A stretch of 64,000 nucleotides of DNA from G963666935 sp963666935. Its GTDB lineage: Bacteria > Bacillota > Clostridia > Christensenellales > CAG-138. Position numbers and translations under genes: made by a program. Each line of letters begins with the position of its first letter. The stretch's first letter is position 1. The stretch is from contig OY762936.1 in assembly GCA_963666935.1 (NCBI GenBank), positions 434,001 through 498,000 on the forward strand, in the 5' to 3' direction. Shown here in pieces: positions 44,276 to 52,028 of the stretch. The notes beneath the pieces are model-generated. The model searched no databases. It saw only the letters and a program-made list of their open reading frames with translations, and had not been told where the DNA came from.

Positions 44276-44395
44276 GATTATTACCTCCTTTAATTTTATA
44301 AAAAAATATGGTATTTGCCCAAAAGAGATACATACACCGTTTTCCATTGTTTTGTCATCTACTAGCATTGCTATTTTTATTAGGTATCCTCCTCC

Positions 44396-44734
44396 TTATC
44401 GTATTGTTCTTCTTCCACAACCATGCATCCGCTCAATTTCGTTGTAAAGTTTATAATCTCCGCCTTCAATCTTAAGAACGTTCCCATTAACTAAGGACTC
44501 GGCGATCTTACTTCGTGCATCCCTGTAAATATTTTGAACAGTAGCACGTGCAACCTGCATCTTTTCAGCACATTCTTCCTGAGTCAAACCTTCAAGATCT
44601 ATAAGGCGGATAGCTTCATACTCTTCAACTGTCATCATAATAATTTCGTTTTCTATATCTGATCCATTAAGCGGTCCATATAGGTTGCTCTTTGGCAGGC
44701 AACATACTTTTCTCCATTTTCTTGGTCTTGACAT
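44396..44734 (-). CDS. DUF134 family DNA-binding protein
   Basis: The start at 44734 (MSRPRKWRKV) follows GAGGTGA; 112 residues. The conserved start, EEYEAIRLIDLEGLTQEECA and the helix-turn-helix ATVQNIYRDARSKIAE are those of DUF134, a sigma-region-4-like fold. Members lie beside metal- and NifX-domain genes as here. It probably regulates this cluster. Confidence 0.9.
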   Translation of the reverse strand: MSRPRKWRKVCCLPKSNLYGPLNGSDIENEIIMMTVEEYEAIRLIDLEGLTQEECAEKMQVARATVQNIYRDARSKIAESLVNGNVLKIEGGDYKLYNEIERMHGCGRRTIR

Positions 44735-44782
44735 TACCAATTCACCTCATTCAAGCAACATAAGTAACAGGGGTATCCCCTG

Positions 44783-45079
44783 TCACTTATTAACCTCTGG
44801 CATATTTTCTAATTGTCTACTAACAATATCTAGCCTTTTTTGAAGTAACTCTTTTTGCTCTGTAAGAATCTCTTTGTCAGTTAACACAACAGTTTCTCCA
44901 GCAAAAGATCTTCCAAATCCTCGTAGGCATCCATAGCCCGCTCCCCGACCTAATCCTCTGCCACTTACTCGACCAAATCCAGCGCCATATCCGCCTACAT
45001 TAGCTCCATTGCAAACTCCTGAGACTCTTCCGCTCATTGCTCCACGACCCATTGGGCCTGTTCCATCTCTTCCTGGCAT
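44783..45079 (-). CDS. DUF5320 Gly-rich protein
   Basis: A 98-residue protein starting MPGRDGTGPMGRGAMSGRVS, followed by Gly-rich text and a C-terminal coiled coil (EILTEQKELLQKRLDIVSRQ). This is the DUF5320 family, common next to DUF134 and NifX-like genes in anaerobes. Function unknown, likely linked to metal clusters. Confidence 0.88.
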   Translation of the reverse strand: MPGRDGTGPMGRGAMSGRVSGVCNGANVGGYGAGFGRVSGRGLGRGAGYGCLRGFGRSFAGETVVLTDKEILTEQKELLQKRLDIVSRQLENMPEVNK

Positions 45080-45102
45080 AGTATCTTTTCCTTTCGATTT
45101 GA

Positions 45103-45330
45103 TTATGTTCTAATCATTGTCGTACCGCATTTTGGGCACTTCATACTTGCACAAGGTTCCGCACGTAGATGTTTTACTTTTTCACCACAGTTTGGGCATT
45201 CACAATAACCTTCTGGACCTGCACTTGCAGGACCTCCCATTTTTCCTCTACCAGCTGCTGTTCCAGTTTGTCTGCCTATACCGGCACCTCTGCCTGCTCC
45301 AGCTGGGCCTGTTCCGTCTCTTCTTAACAT
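45103..45330 (-). CDS. Gly-rich zinc-ribbon protein
   Basis: The start at 45330 (MLRRDGTGPAGAG) lies behind AGGAGGTGG; 75 residues. It shares the DGTGP start with its neighbour and ends in a four-Cys ribbon (CECPNCGEKV, MKCPKCGTTM). It is the first gene of the operon read from the promoter at 45349-45404. Confidence 0.85.
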   Translation of the reverse strand: MLRRDGTGPAGAGRGAGIGRQTGTAAGRGKMGGPASAGPEGYCECPNCGEKVKHLRAEPCASMKCPKCGTTMIRT

Positions 45331-45348
45331 ATCTACCACCTCCTAATG

Positions 45349-45404
45349 GTTTTTGGCATATGCTATTTATAATTTCATTATAGACTGTTTTTGGCATATG
45401 TCAA
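45349..45404 (-). promoter_or_regulatory. Promoter with direct-repeat operator of the metal cluster
   Basis: On the minus strand TTGACA (45404-45399) and TATAAT (45382-45377) are 16 bp apart. The 14-mer CATATGCCAAAAAC occurs at 45400-45387, overlapping the -35 box, and again at 45362-45349, 38 bp on. Two copies on either side of the -10 box suit a repressor; the DUF134 protein is the likely ligand-linked regulator. Confidence 0.75.
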
Positions 45405-45504
45405 TAACCGTTTTGGAATAAGCAAAATGAAACAGAGCCGGCACTCAAGGAATTATTTCCTCTAGAGACGGCCAGTTTTGTACAGGTGATACTGTATTAA
45501 GGAC

Positions 45505-45640
45505 TATTCGTCATTAACTTCTGCGAGCTGTGGCCGCTGATCGATTGTCAGTACCACGCCTTCACTCTCTAATGCATATCCGATCAATTGGAAATAGCGA
45601 TTTAACTGCAACAAAGAGCAATTAAAATCTATAAGGAGTA
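45505..45640 (-). pseudogene. Unidentified coding tail
   Basis: The minus frame reads LLLQLNRYFQLIGYALESEG and VVLTIDQRPQLAEVNDE to a stop at 45507-45505. It has coding style but no start. Its upstream part coincides with the 46-bp repeat at 45598. Confidence 0.35.
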
Positions 45641-45643
45641 TTT
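45598..45643. repeat. 46-bp direct repeat, copy 1
   Basis: CGATTTAACTGCAACAAAGA continues through AATTAAAATCTATAAGG to 45643. The same text, with one change, is at 47180-47225. The two copies flank the patatin-like gene at a distance of 1.58 kb. No other gene is seen in 45644-45832. Confidence 0.8.
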
Positions 45644-45832
45644 ACCTTTATTAAACAAAAAAAAAGACTACCAAACATGGCAATCAAAATATTTTAATGC
45701 AAAAATTCAATAGTTTAGCTTAATAATATACCACCAGAAACCAATTCATAATAACAATACAACTTTCTACAATAATATTATGAATCTATTTTCGAATTTG
45801 CTTTGATAAGCCTCTGCTGATGAACTATCTCT

Positions 45833-46672
45833 TCAATTACTTTTCTTAAATATTTTATGGGCTAGCTTTTCCCAGTAGTTCGGAGTCTTTCCTTCGAGAA
45901 GTTTTTTAATATCATCAATCATTCCAAGTGCTGCGGCTCTGCCTATGCCAATGCTTTCTTCCACTTTCGCAAATTCAGTTGGGCCGATTTTACTTGTATC
46001 TACCACAATTGTAATATCTGCATCGGTTTTCATTCCACGCATGGCCTCCCATTGCTGAAGCTCAAAAGAATATATCATAATATCAACGATGTTTTTAGGT
46101 GAAGAACGGAGCTCTCCACGGTAACCAACATCTACTGCTATCACAATATCTGCGCCCATACTGCGCGCTGCATCTACCGGTACCCTTACAAGCACTCCAC
46201 CGTCTACATAAGTCTTGCCGTCAAATATTACGGGTTCGAACACTCCAGGAAGGGAGATACTAGCACGAACCGCATCTGTCGTTTTGCCTGAATCAAATAT
46301 CTTAACCTTACCATCTTCCAAGCAGGCGGATATTGTGGCAAACGGTATTTTCATTTCATCTATATTGCTATCGCCAGTCAATGCAGTGATAATGGTATCT
46401 ATATTATTACCTTTTATAAGACCAATGCGCGGCAGAGTAACATCAATAAGTTTTCCGTATCCATTGCTGAAGGTATCGGACACAATGGTATGTATTTCTT
46501 CAGATGAAATGCCGCTTGCGAACATGCAGCCTATTACAGCGCCCATACTGCATCCGGCAATAAAGTCTATAGGCACACCATGTTCTTCCAATACCTCCAA
46601 CACACCTATATGAGTCAGTCCTCTGGCAGCACCTGCTCCAAGAGCCAATCCGATTTTAACTTTCTTATTCAT
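45833..46672 (-). CDS. Patatin-like phospholipase (RssA/YlbK type)
   Basis: The start at 46672 (MNKKVKIGLA) lies nine bases behind AGGAG; an ATG six bases earlier is too close. 279 residues. GAGAARGLTHIG is the oxyanion loop, GCSMG holds the nucleophile Ser42, and YVDGGV the catalytic Asp. It cleaves acyl chains from phospholipids in the cytoplasm. It stands alone between two 46-bp repeats, and no nucleotidyltransferase is near, so it is not a CBASS effector. Confidence 0.9.
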   Translation of the reverse strand: MNKKVKIGLALGAGAARGLTHIGVLEVLEEHGVPIDFIAGCSMGAVIGCMFASGISSEEIHTIVSDTFSNGYGKLIDVTLPRIGLIKGNNIDTIITALTGDSNIDEMKIPFATISACLEDGKVKIFDSGKTTDAVRASISLPGVFEPVIFDGKTYVDGGVLVRVPVDAARSMGADIVIAVDVGYRGELRSSPKNIVDIMIYSFELQQWEAMRGMKTDADITIVVDTSKIGPTEFAKVEESIGIGRAAALGMIDDIKKLLEGKTPNYWEKLAHKIFKKSN

Positions 46673-46678
46673 TTTCAT

Positions 46679-47179
46679 TCGCTCCTGTTGCTTTATTTAT
46701 TACAATTCATTCAAAAAATTATTGCAAGATAAAGTGCTAATAAGCATTGAATTATTATCCTTATCGCTTGAATTAAATTTTCGAGTTCTTCCGGTGTGCA
46801 AGTAAAAACGTTCAAGAAAACATATTAACCAAAAATATTTCTCCTGACTGCTCATGCTTGGGAATATATCGAAACCCGCATTGTATCCGGTCTATTAAGA
46901 TTCGTATAATATGTATAACCTGTTACAGTGTGTTCCTTTAATATAATATTTAAAGGTATATGGTTGGAATTGTCAAATTTGGCTCTTATCTACAGGCAAG
47001 ATAGTTGCAATGCCTGGAGAGAATACGAGCGGCCGGTAGGGTTCTGCTACGGATAGCCCGGGGATATTTAATAACCCTAGTATCAATATTTCTATCCTTA
47101 GGAGAACCTTAATGCGATAACACATGATAAAGAAAAAACCGCAGACAGCGATGCTAATCACACTATTGCCTGCGGTTAA
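46679..47179. other. Non-coding or decayed stretch
   Basis: A+T-rich up to about 46970. From 46975 to 47130 short open frames occur on both strands (plus strand: IVAMPGENTSGR, then SATDSPGIFNNPSINISILR) that look like a decayed gene I cannot name. A hairpin of AACCGCAG and CTGCGGTT (47135-47177) is terminator-like. Confidence 0.4.
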
Positions 47180-47225
47180 CGATTTAACTGCAACAAAGAG
47201 CAATTAAAATCTATAAGGGGTATTT
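47180..47225. repeat. 46-bp direct repeat, copy 2
   Basis: Matches 45598-45643 with one substitution (A to G in CTATAAGG). It is followed by a small AAGCC...GGCTT hairpin (47239-47267) and then the tRNA-end scar. Confidence 0.8.
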
Positions 47226-47273
47226 TAACAAAGAAAAAAAGCCAGTTTTCCCAGATAAACAGGCTTTTCTTGT

Positions 47274-47340
47274 GGTGGAGAAGGAGGGATTATCATTATG
47301 AGCCGCAAAGAGCGCGGCTGAACGGTTTATCATTTGCCAA
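47274..47340. repeat. Attachment-site scar, partner of 31619
   Basis: GGTGGAGAAGGAGGGATTA is a changed copy of the tRNA-Ser 3-prime end, and it is followed by TCATTATGAGCCGC and GCGCGGCTGA as at 31619-31700. A terminator-like hairpin (AAAACGTCGC / GGCGGCGTTTT, 47367-47407) comes next. Confidence 0.6.
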
Positions 47341-47366
47341 CCCCACGATCTGCATTATTGCTGCCG

Positions 47367-47407
47367 AAAACGTCGCACGGTAAACAAGAACCGGGCGGCG
47401 TTTTTTT
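47367..47407 (+). terminator. Hairpin with T-run
   Basis: AAAACGTCGCACGG pairs with CCGGGCGGCGTTTT around a 10-base loop; seven Ts follow the stem. No gene is clear upstream, so it may insulate the next unit. 47408-47928 has no gene that I can support. Confidence 0.6.
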
Positions 47408-47647
47408 ATGATAGTAACCCAACGCATAATAAGCATGATGTTATTGTGGTTGGCTGCATACGCCGGCACAATAGATACCGCGAATGTGGCCCTGCGCTCT
47501 ACACAATCATGTTTGGATTTTCCTAATTACAAATGCGTGCAACAATAGTCGACTACTGTTTACGGACATCTGTCAACCTGACAATAAAAGACTTTAATTT
47601 TGCTTAATGCCAGACTGCCCGAAAAGTGCTCCGGCCGTATTAACACA

Positions 47648-47658
47648 CCCCCCCCCCC
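47648..47658. repeat. C11 homopolymer
   Basis: Eleven Cs in a row, 270 bp ahead of the FG-GAP gene, in A+T-rich DNA. Such tracts slip easily and can vary in length between cells. Confidence 0.8.
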
Positions 47659-47928
47659 GCAAAGTACTGGGCAGGAGAGTATGGTATAAATAATAAGAAT
47701 ATTTACAATTGCCGCTGCAATCAATCGGCTGGCACCATCGAAAGTATAATGCTAAGTTCATGCAAATATTAATTCAATTAAATGAAATGTATGCATATTG
47801 AAAGTACAGGAATCCGCTATTGCTGAACATATACCAACTTTTTCGGGAAGCCAGTTGTATATGGATGTAACTGGAATGTAAAAGCCTGAATATTATAAAG
47901 GGTGTGAGTCTATTGAGGAGGGGAAATT

Positions 47929-48984
47929 ATGAATGCATCTTTTGCTCCGGCTGTGTTTTATGGCACCGATCGCGGTCCCTACGGAATCGTTGTTGCTGAT
48001 TTCACCGGCACGGGCGTTATAGATTTGGCCACGGCATGTAACCAAAATGATAGTGTGGCGGTATTACTTGGGAATGGCAACGGTACATTTAAAACGATGG
48101 TGACGTACGCTGTTGGAAGCAATCCCACCGCTGTCACTGCGGCTGATTTTAATGGGGACGGCAATATGGATTTGGCTGTAACAGATTCAAACGGCGGTGA
48201 TATTGCGGTTCTTTTCGGTAACGGTGATGGTACTTTTGGATCTGCTCATGCCTTGTCGGCGACCTCGAACCCGCTCAGTATCGTATCGGCCGACTTTAGG
48301 AATAACGGCAATATGGATCTGGCCATAGTCGATGCGGGCGCCTCCGTAGTAGGCGTCCTGCTTGGCAACGGCAATGGTACTTTTGCGGCAATGACACTTT
48401 ATCCAATAAGTGCTGTGGGCGTTGGAATCATAGCTGCTGATTTTAACGGCAACGGCAAAATGGACTTGGCGGTAACCTGTGATGATGGGCAGGTTAGAAT
48501 CTTGCTTGGAAACGGTAACGGCACGTTTATGGATGCAGTAGCTTACCCCGCGGGCAATGACGTTGTATATGCCACTGCCGCCGACTTTGACAACGATGGT
48601 AAAATGGATCTTGCCGTAACAAATATGAGTACCAATAAAGTTGCGATCCTGCTTGGGAATGGCGATGGTACTTTTCGAAGCCCAACATTTTTCGATGCCG
48701 GATTTTATCCATGCGGCATCGTGTCCGCAGATTTTAACGGAGAAGGTAAAATGGATCTGGCAGTAACAAATATAGGCGATAACCGTGTCGCAATTTTGCT
48801 TGGAAACGGCGACGGTACGTTCCAGAGCTGTCAATTTTATAATGCAAACGACTATCCGGCCAATATTGTAACGGAAGACTTTAACAGGGACGGTAAAAAA
48901 GACTTGGCCGTGATTGGTTTCTATTCCAATAATGTCGGAGTATTCATCAACACAACGCCGGTTCGCGGCCTGCCTTCTTTATAG
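47929..48984 (+). CDS. Seven-repeat FG-GAP/VCBS beta-propeller protein
   Basis: A GGAGGGG site precedes the ATG; 351 residues. Seven copies of the unit ADFNGxGxMDLAVT...VAILLGNGDGTF fill the protein, spaced about 47 residues apart, enough for a closed seven-bladed propeller of the integrin-alpha type, each blade with a DxNxDGxxD-type calcium loop. There is no signal peptide or anchor, which is unusual for this family. It lies 93 bp ahead of the C11 protease gene with no terminator, so the two are likely co-transcribed. It probably acts as a binding or scaffold partner. Confidence 0.88.
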   Translation: MNASFAPAVFYGTDRGPYGIVVADFTGTGVIDLATACNQNDSVAVLLGNGNGTFKTMVTYAVGSNPTAVTAADFNGDGNMDLAVTDSNGGDIAVLFGNGDGTFGSAHALSATSNPLSIVSADFRNNGNMDLAIVDAGASVVGVLLGNGNGTFAAMTLYPISAVGVGIIAADFNGNGKMDLAVTCDDGQVRILLGNGNGTFMDAVAYPAGNDVVYATAADFDNDGKMDLAVTNMSTNKVAILLGNGDGTFRSPTFFDAGFYPCGIVSADFNGEGKMDLAVTNIGDNRVAILLGNGDGTFQSCQFYNANDYPANIVTEDFNRDGKKDLAVIGFYSNNVGVFINTTPVRGLPSL

Positions 48985-49077
48985 AGGAGGGCATTACTTA
49001 AAGTTATTTTAATCGTTCAGCCGGGTTTTATAGAATAACTTACTATCACTAAGGAGCGATTAAAAGGAGCGATTAAA

Positions 49078-50271
49078 TTGAGTATGCGGCAGAGAGCCGA
49101 CTGGACGATTTTAATTTATGCTGACGGCAACAACGATCTCGAACCTGAAATGCAGCGGGTTTTGCATGATGCAGAAACGGTTGGATCAAATTTAAATGTG
49201 AACGTGGCGATACAAATTGGCAGAGCGGAATTTGAGCTTGTGAAGCTTATAAGGCCTGGCGCTAATTTGAAAGATGATCATAGTTGGAGCGGCGTCAGGC
49301 GCTATTTTGTTACCCAAGGCGATTCCGAATTGGTTGAAAGCCTGAATAAAGCCAATATGGCAGATCCCAGGCAGCTTTATCAGTTTGTTAAATGGGGTAT
49401 TCTGTCTTATCCGGCGGAAAGATACATGCTGGTATTAAGCGGCCATAGTTATCACTGCGTTGGCATGATAACCGATTACAGCGAGAATGCCCCCTGTATA
49501 ATGGGACTTCCGGAAATGGTTAACGCCATCAATATGGCCGCAAACGAAACGGACAAGAAAATCGATGTTCTCGTGATAGACGCTTGTTACTCCAATTCGT
49601 TAGAGCTCCTTTATGAATTTGGTATGGATGAAAATCATGCGGTTCAAAATGTCATTACCTATATTGTTAACGGGCCGATAGAGGGGTTGCCCTATAATCA
49701 CGTCATTAACTTGGTGCAGGCAAATTGTATTGAAGATACTGAGGTGCTAATCAAAAATCTCATACAAAATCTATCGCATAATTTAGTTTCCTTTAGAATA
49801 GACCATAAGGCGCTTCTGCAAATCAAGCAGTTATTTAGTGATAAATCTGCCGAGTGCATTTCAAAAAACGCGGGTGATGCCATGCTGGATCATCAAACAC
49901 TGGTTATGGAACAAAGGCGTATCATTCAGTTCATATCCAGCCGGGCACTGCCTATTTATATTTATTATTATAAACAAAGTGATAACAACCAATTAATTAT
50001 GGTAAAAGGCGGTATCGGCAGTCGTTTCAAAATAGAGGAAAATTACTACCGGTTGGGATTTGCGCAGAATAATTGTTGGACCCGCTTGCTAAACGATAAA
50101 CCGGTCGATTTCGATAAGGTAAATGCCATGCAAAAAGAAAGTATGCAGCCGCTGGAAATGAGTCCTCAGGAAGTATACGAGAGTATTGCTATCATTAAAC
50201 CAGGTCTGGAGCAAGCACAAATCAGTGATATCTTAAATAGGCTTTATCAGCATAAGAATTGGCTTTTATGA
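49078..50271 (+). CDS. Clostripain-like (C11) cysteine peptidase
   Basis: A TTG start lies eight bases behind AAGGAG; an ATG at 49084 is possible. 397 residues. WTILIYADGNNDLEPEM is the family start, SGHSYH holds the catalytic His123, and LVIDACYSNS the nucleophile Cys170. This is clan CD, related to caspases, usually cutting after Arg or Lys. Unlike secreted clostripains it has no signal peptide. The ribosome site is duplicated (AAGGAGCGATTAAA twice in tandem). It follows the FG-GAP gene and ends 137 bp from the tRNA. Confidence 0.85.
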   Translation: MSMRQRADWTILIYADGNNDLEPEMQRVLHDAETVGSNLNVNVAIQIGRAEFELVKLIRPGANLKDDHSWSGVRRYFVTQGDSELVESLNKANMADPRQLYQFVKWGILSYPAERYMLVLSGHSYHCVGMITDYSENAPCIMGLPEMVNAINMAANETDKKIDVLVIDACYSNSLELLYEFGMDENHAVQNVITYIVNGPIEGLPYNHVINLVQANCIEDTEVLIKNLIQNLSHNLVSFRIDHKALLQIKQLFSDKSAECISKNAGDAMLDHQTLVMEQRRIIQFISSRALPIYIYYYKQSDNNQLIMVKGGIGSRFKIEENYYRLGFAQNNCWTRLLNDKPVDFDKVNAMQKESMQPLEMSPQEVYESIAIIKPGLEQAQISDILNRLYQHKNWLL

Positions 50272-50298
50272 TCAGCAGACGGTAACGGAGCTCATGAA

Positions 50299-50358
50299 TA
50301 ATCCCGGCCGCTAAAACGCTCTACCGTAGCGTTTTTTAACGCGGCTTTGAATCCCGCC
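50299..50358. repeat. Partial copy of the 34320/41144 repeat
   Basis: AATCCCGGCCGCTAAAACGCT, then CGTAGCGTTTTTTAACG and CGGCTTTGAATCCC match 34399-34460 in order, but diverged. It lies between the C11 gene and the tRNA terminator, so it is the right-hand member of the scar series. Confidence 0.65.
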
Positions 50359-50374
50359 ATATAAATAAGTTGCC

Positions 50375-50408
50375 AAAACAAAGGGCACCCTATGGGTGCC
50401 CTTTGTTT
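50375..50408 (-). terminator. tRNA-Ser(GCU) terminator
   Basis: CAAAGGGCACCC and GGGTGCCCTTTG form a perfect 12-pair stem around TAT; TTTT follows on the minus strand. It is right behind the tRNA 3-prime end. Confidence 0.85.
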
Positions 50409-50501
50409 TGGCGGAGAAGGAGGGATTCGAACCCTCGCGCCAGTTACCCCAGCCTACTCCCTTAGCAGGGGAGCCCCTTACAGCCACTTGGGTACTTCTC
50501 C
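50409..50501 (-). tRNA. tRNA-Ser(GCU), CCA encoded
   Basis: 93 bases. Acceptor GGAGAAG/CTTCTCC, discriminator G, encoded CCA, anticodon loop CTGCTAA (GCU), a long variable arm as in serine tRNAs, and T loop TTCGAAT. Its 3-prime end is the integration target repeated in scars to the left. Confidence 0.97.
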
Positions 50502-50534
50502 ACAAAACTGTATCACAAAGTAAAAATGTATCGT

Positions 50535-50623
50535 TGGCGGAGAGAGAGGGATTCGAACCCCCGGTGCCTTGCGGCATCACTGGTTTTCAAGACCAGCTCC
50601 ATAAACCACTCGGACATCTCTCC
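50535..50623 (-). tRNA. tRNA-Ser(UGA), CCA encoded
   Basis: 89 bases. Acceptor GGAGAGA/TCTCTCC, anticodon loop CTTGAAA (UGA), long variable arm with CCGCAAGG, T loop TTCGAAT, encoded CCA. It lies 33 bp upstream of the first tRNA-Ser on the same strand; both are probably one transcript. Confidence 0.97.
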
Positions 50624-50743
50624 TTAATGAGCCTTTGTATTATAGCAAAGTCAAGGAGCCGGTGTCAATATGGTTGTGTTTTGTTTTGCGTTGTATTAGA
50701 ATATTTATGTAGACAAATCAGCTAATTTTCGTGGAGGTAAGAT

Positions 50744-51964
50744 ATGGGCATCATTAAAGCGCTCGCGGGGGCAATCGGCGGTGGGTTTGCGGATCAGTGG
50801 CTTGAAGTTCTGGAACCAAACGACATGTCGGATACGACGGTCTTTACCCAGGGCGTCACCGTACGCAAGGACGATCGGCGCAGCTCCAATACAAAAGGAA
50901 CGGCGGATACTGTTTCCAACGGCTCCATCATCCACGTCTACGACAACCAGTTCATGATGCTGGTAGACGGTGGCAAAGTGGTGGATTACACTGCGGAGCC
51001 CGGTTATTACAAAGTGGATGATTCTTCGCTGCCGTCTTTGTTTAACGGCCAGTTCGGGGATACGCTCAAAGAGGCGTTCGCAAGAATTAAATTCGGCGGC
51101 GTGCCCAGCAGCGCCCAGAAGGCGTTTTACATCAACCTTCAGGAGATTAAGGGCATCAAGTTCGGCACCCGCAATCCAATCAACTACTTCGATTGTTTTT
51201 ACAATTCCGAGCTGTTTTTGAGGGCACACGGAACCTATTCCCTCAAAATCACGGATCCTATTAAATTCTATCAGGAAGCGGTGCCCAGGAATGCGGAGCG
51301 GGTGGACATCGTAGATATTAATGAGCAGTACATGGCGGAGTTTTTAGAGGCGCTGCAGTCTGCCATCAACCAGATGAGCGCGGAAGGAACCCGCATTTCC
51401 TTTGTCACCGGCAAGGCCCGGGAACTGGGCAAATATATGTCCCAAACGCTGGATGAAGATTGGAAGCAGATGCGCGGCATGGAAGTCCAGTCCGTTGGCA
51501 TCGCCAGCATCTCCTACGACGAGGAGTCCCAGAAGCTCATCAATATGCGCAACCAGGGCGCAATGCTGGGGGATCCCAACGTGCGCGAAGGCTATGTGCA
51601 GGGTTCTATCGCCCGGGGCATGGAAGCGGCGGGCAGCAATAGCAGTGGCGCGGCGGCGGCGTTTATGGGCGTGGGCATCGGCATGCAGGCCACCGGCGGT
51701 GCGGCCACGGCCTTTTCTCAGAGCAATCAGGCTCAAATGCAGCAGCAGGCGCAGCAGCCTGCGCAGCCGCCAATGCAGGCGGCCGTGGTGCAGCAAGTTG
51801 GCGGGTGGACTTGCGCCTGTGGAAGCGTAAATTCCGCCAATGCAAAGTTCTGTCCCCAGTGCGGCGGGAAAAAGCCAGAGGGCGGTGGCTTCTGCTCTCA
51901 GTGTGGCGCCAAAACTTCACCCGACGCCAAATTCTGCCCCGAATGCGGAAACAAACTGAACTGA
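50744..51964 (+). CDS. SPFH-domain protein with C-terminal zinc ribbons
   Basis: A 406-residue protein behind GGAGGTAAG. Residues 1-270 are an SPFH/Band-7-like domain (the type annotated as virion core protein in Bacillota), then a Gly/Ala/Gln-rich linker, then two zinc ribbons (CACGSVNSANAKFCPQCG, CSQCGAKTSPDAKFCPECG). It likely forms membrane-linked assemblies. It starts a three-gene operon with the zinc-ribbon membrane protein and the TPM protein. Confidence 0.88.
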   Translation: MGIIKALAGAIGGGFADQWLEVLEPNDMSDTTVFTQGVTVRKDDRRSSNTKGTADTVSNGSIIHVYDNQFMMLVDGGKVVDYTAEPGYYKVDDSSLPSLFNGQFGDTLKEAFARIKFGGVPSSAQKAFYINLQEIKGIKFGTRNPINYFDCFYNSELFLRAHGTYSLKITDPIKFYQEAVPRNAERVDIVDINEQYMAEFLEALQSAINQMSAEGTRISFVTGKARELGKYMSQTLDEDWKQMRGMEVQSVGIASISYDEESQKLINMRNQGAMLGDPNVREGYVQGSIARGMEAAGSNSSGAAAAFMGVGIGMQATGGAATAFSQSNQAQMQQQAQQPAQPPMQAAVVQQVGGWTCACGSVNSANAKFCPQCGGKKPEGGGFCSQCGAKTSPDAKFCPECGNKLN

Positions 51965-52028
51965 ACGAATCAGGGAGGGCTGCCGCGTTTTGCGGCGGCC
52001 CTTTCTTACTAGTAGATGGGAGGAGCGC

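Noticed and set aside
45833..46672. Patatin-like lipase as a CBASS effector
   Set aside because: No CD-NTase, ubiquitin-like or sensor gene is beside it, and its sequence is of the ordinary RssA/YlbK type.
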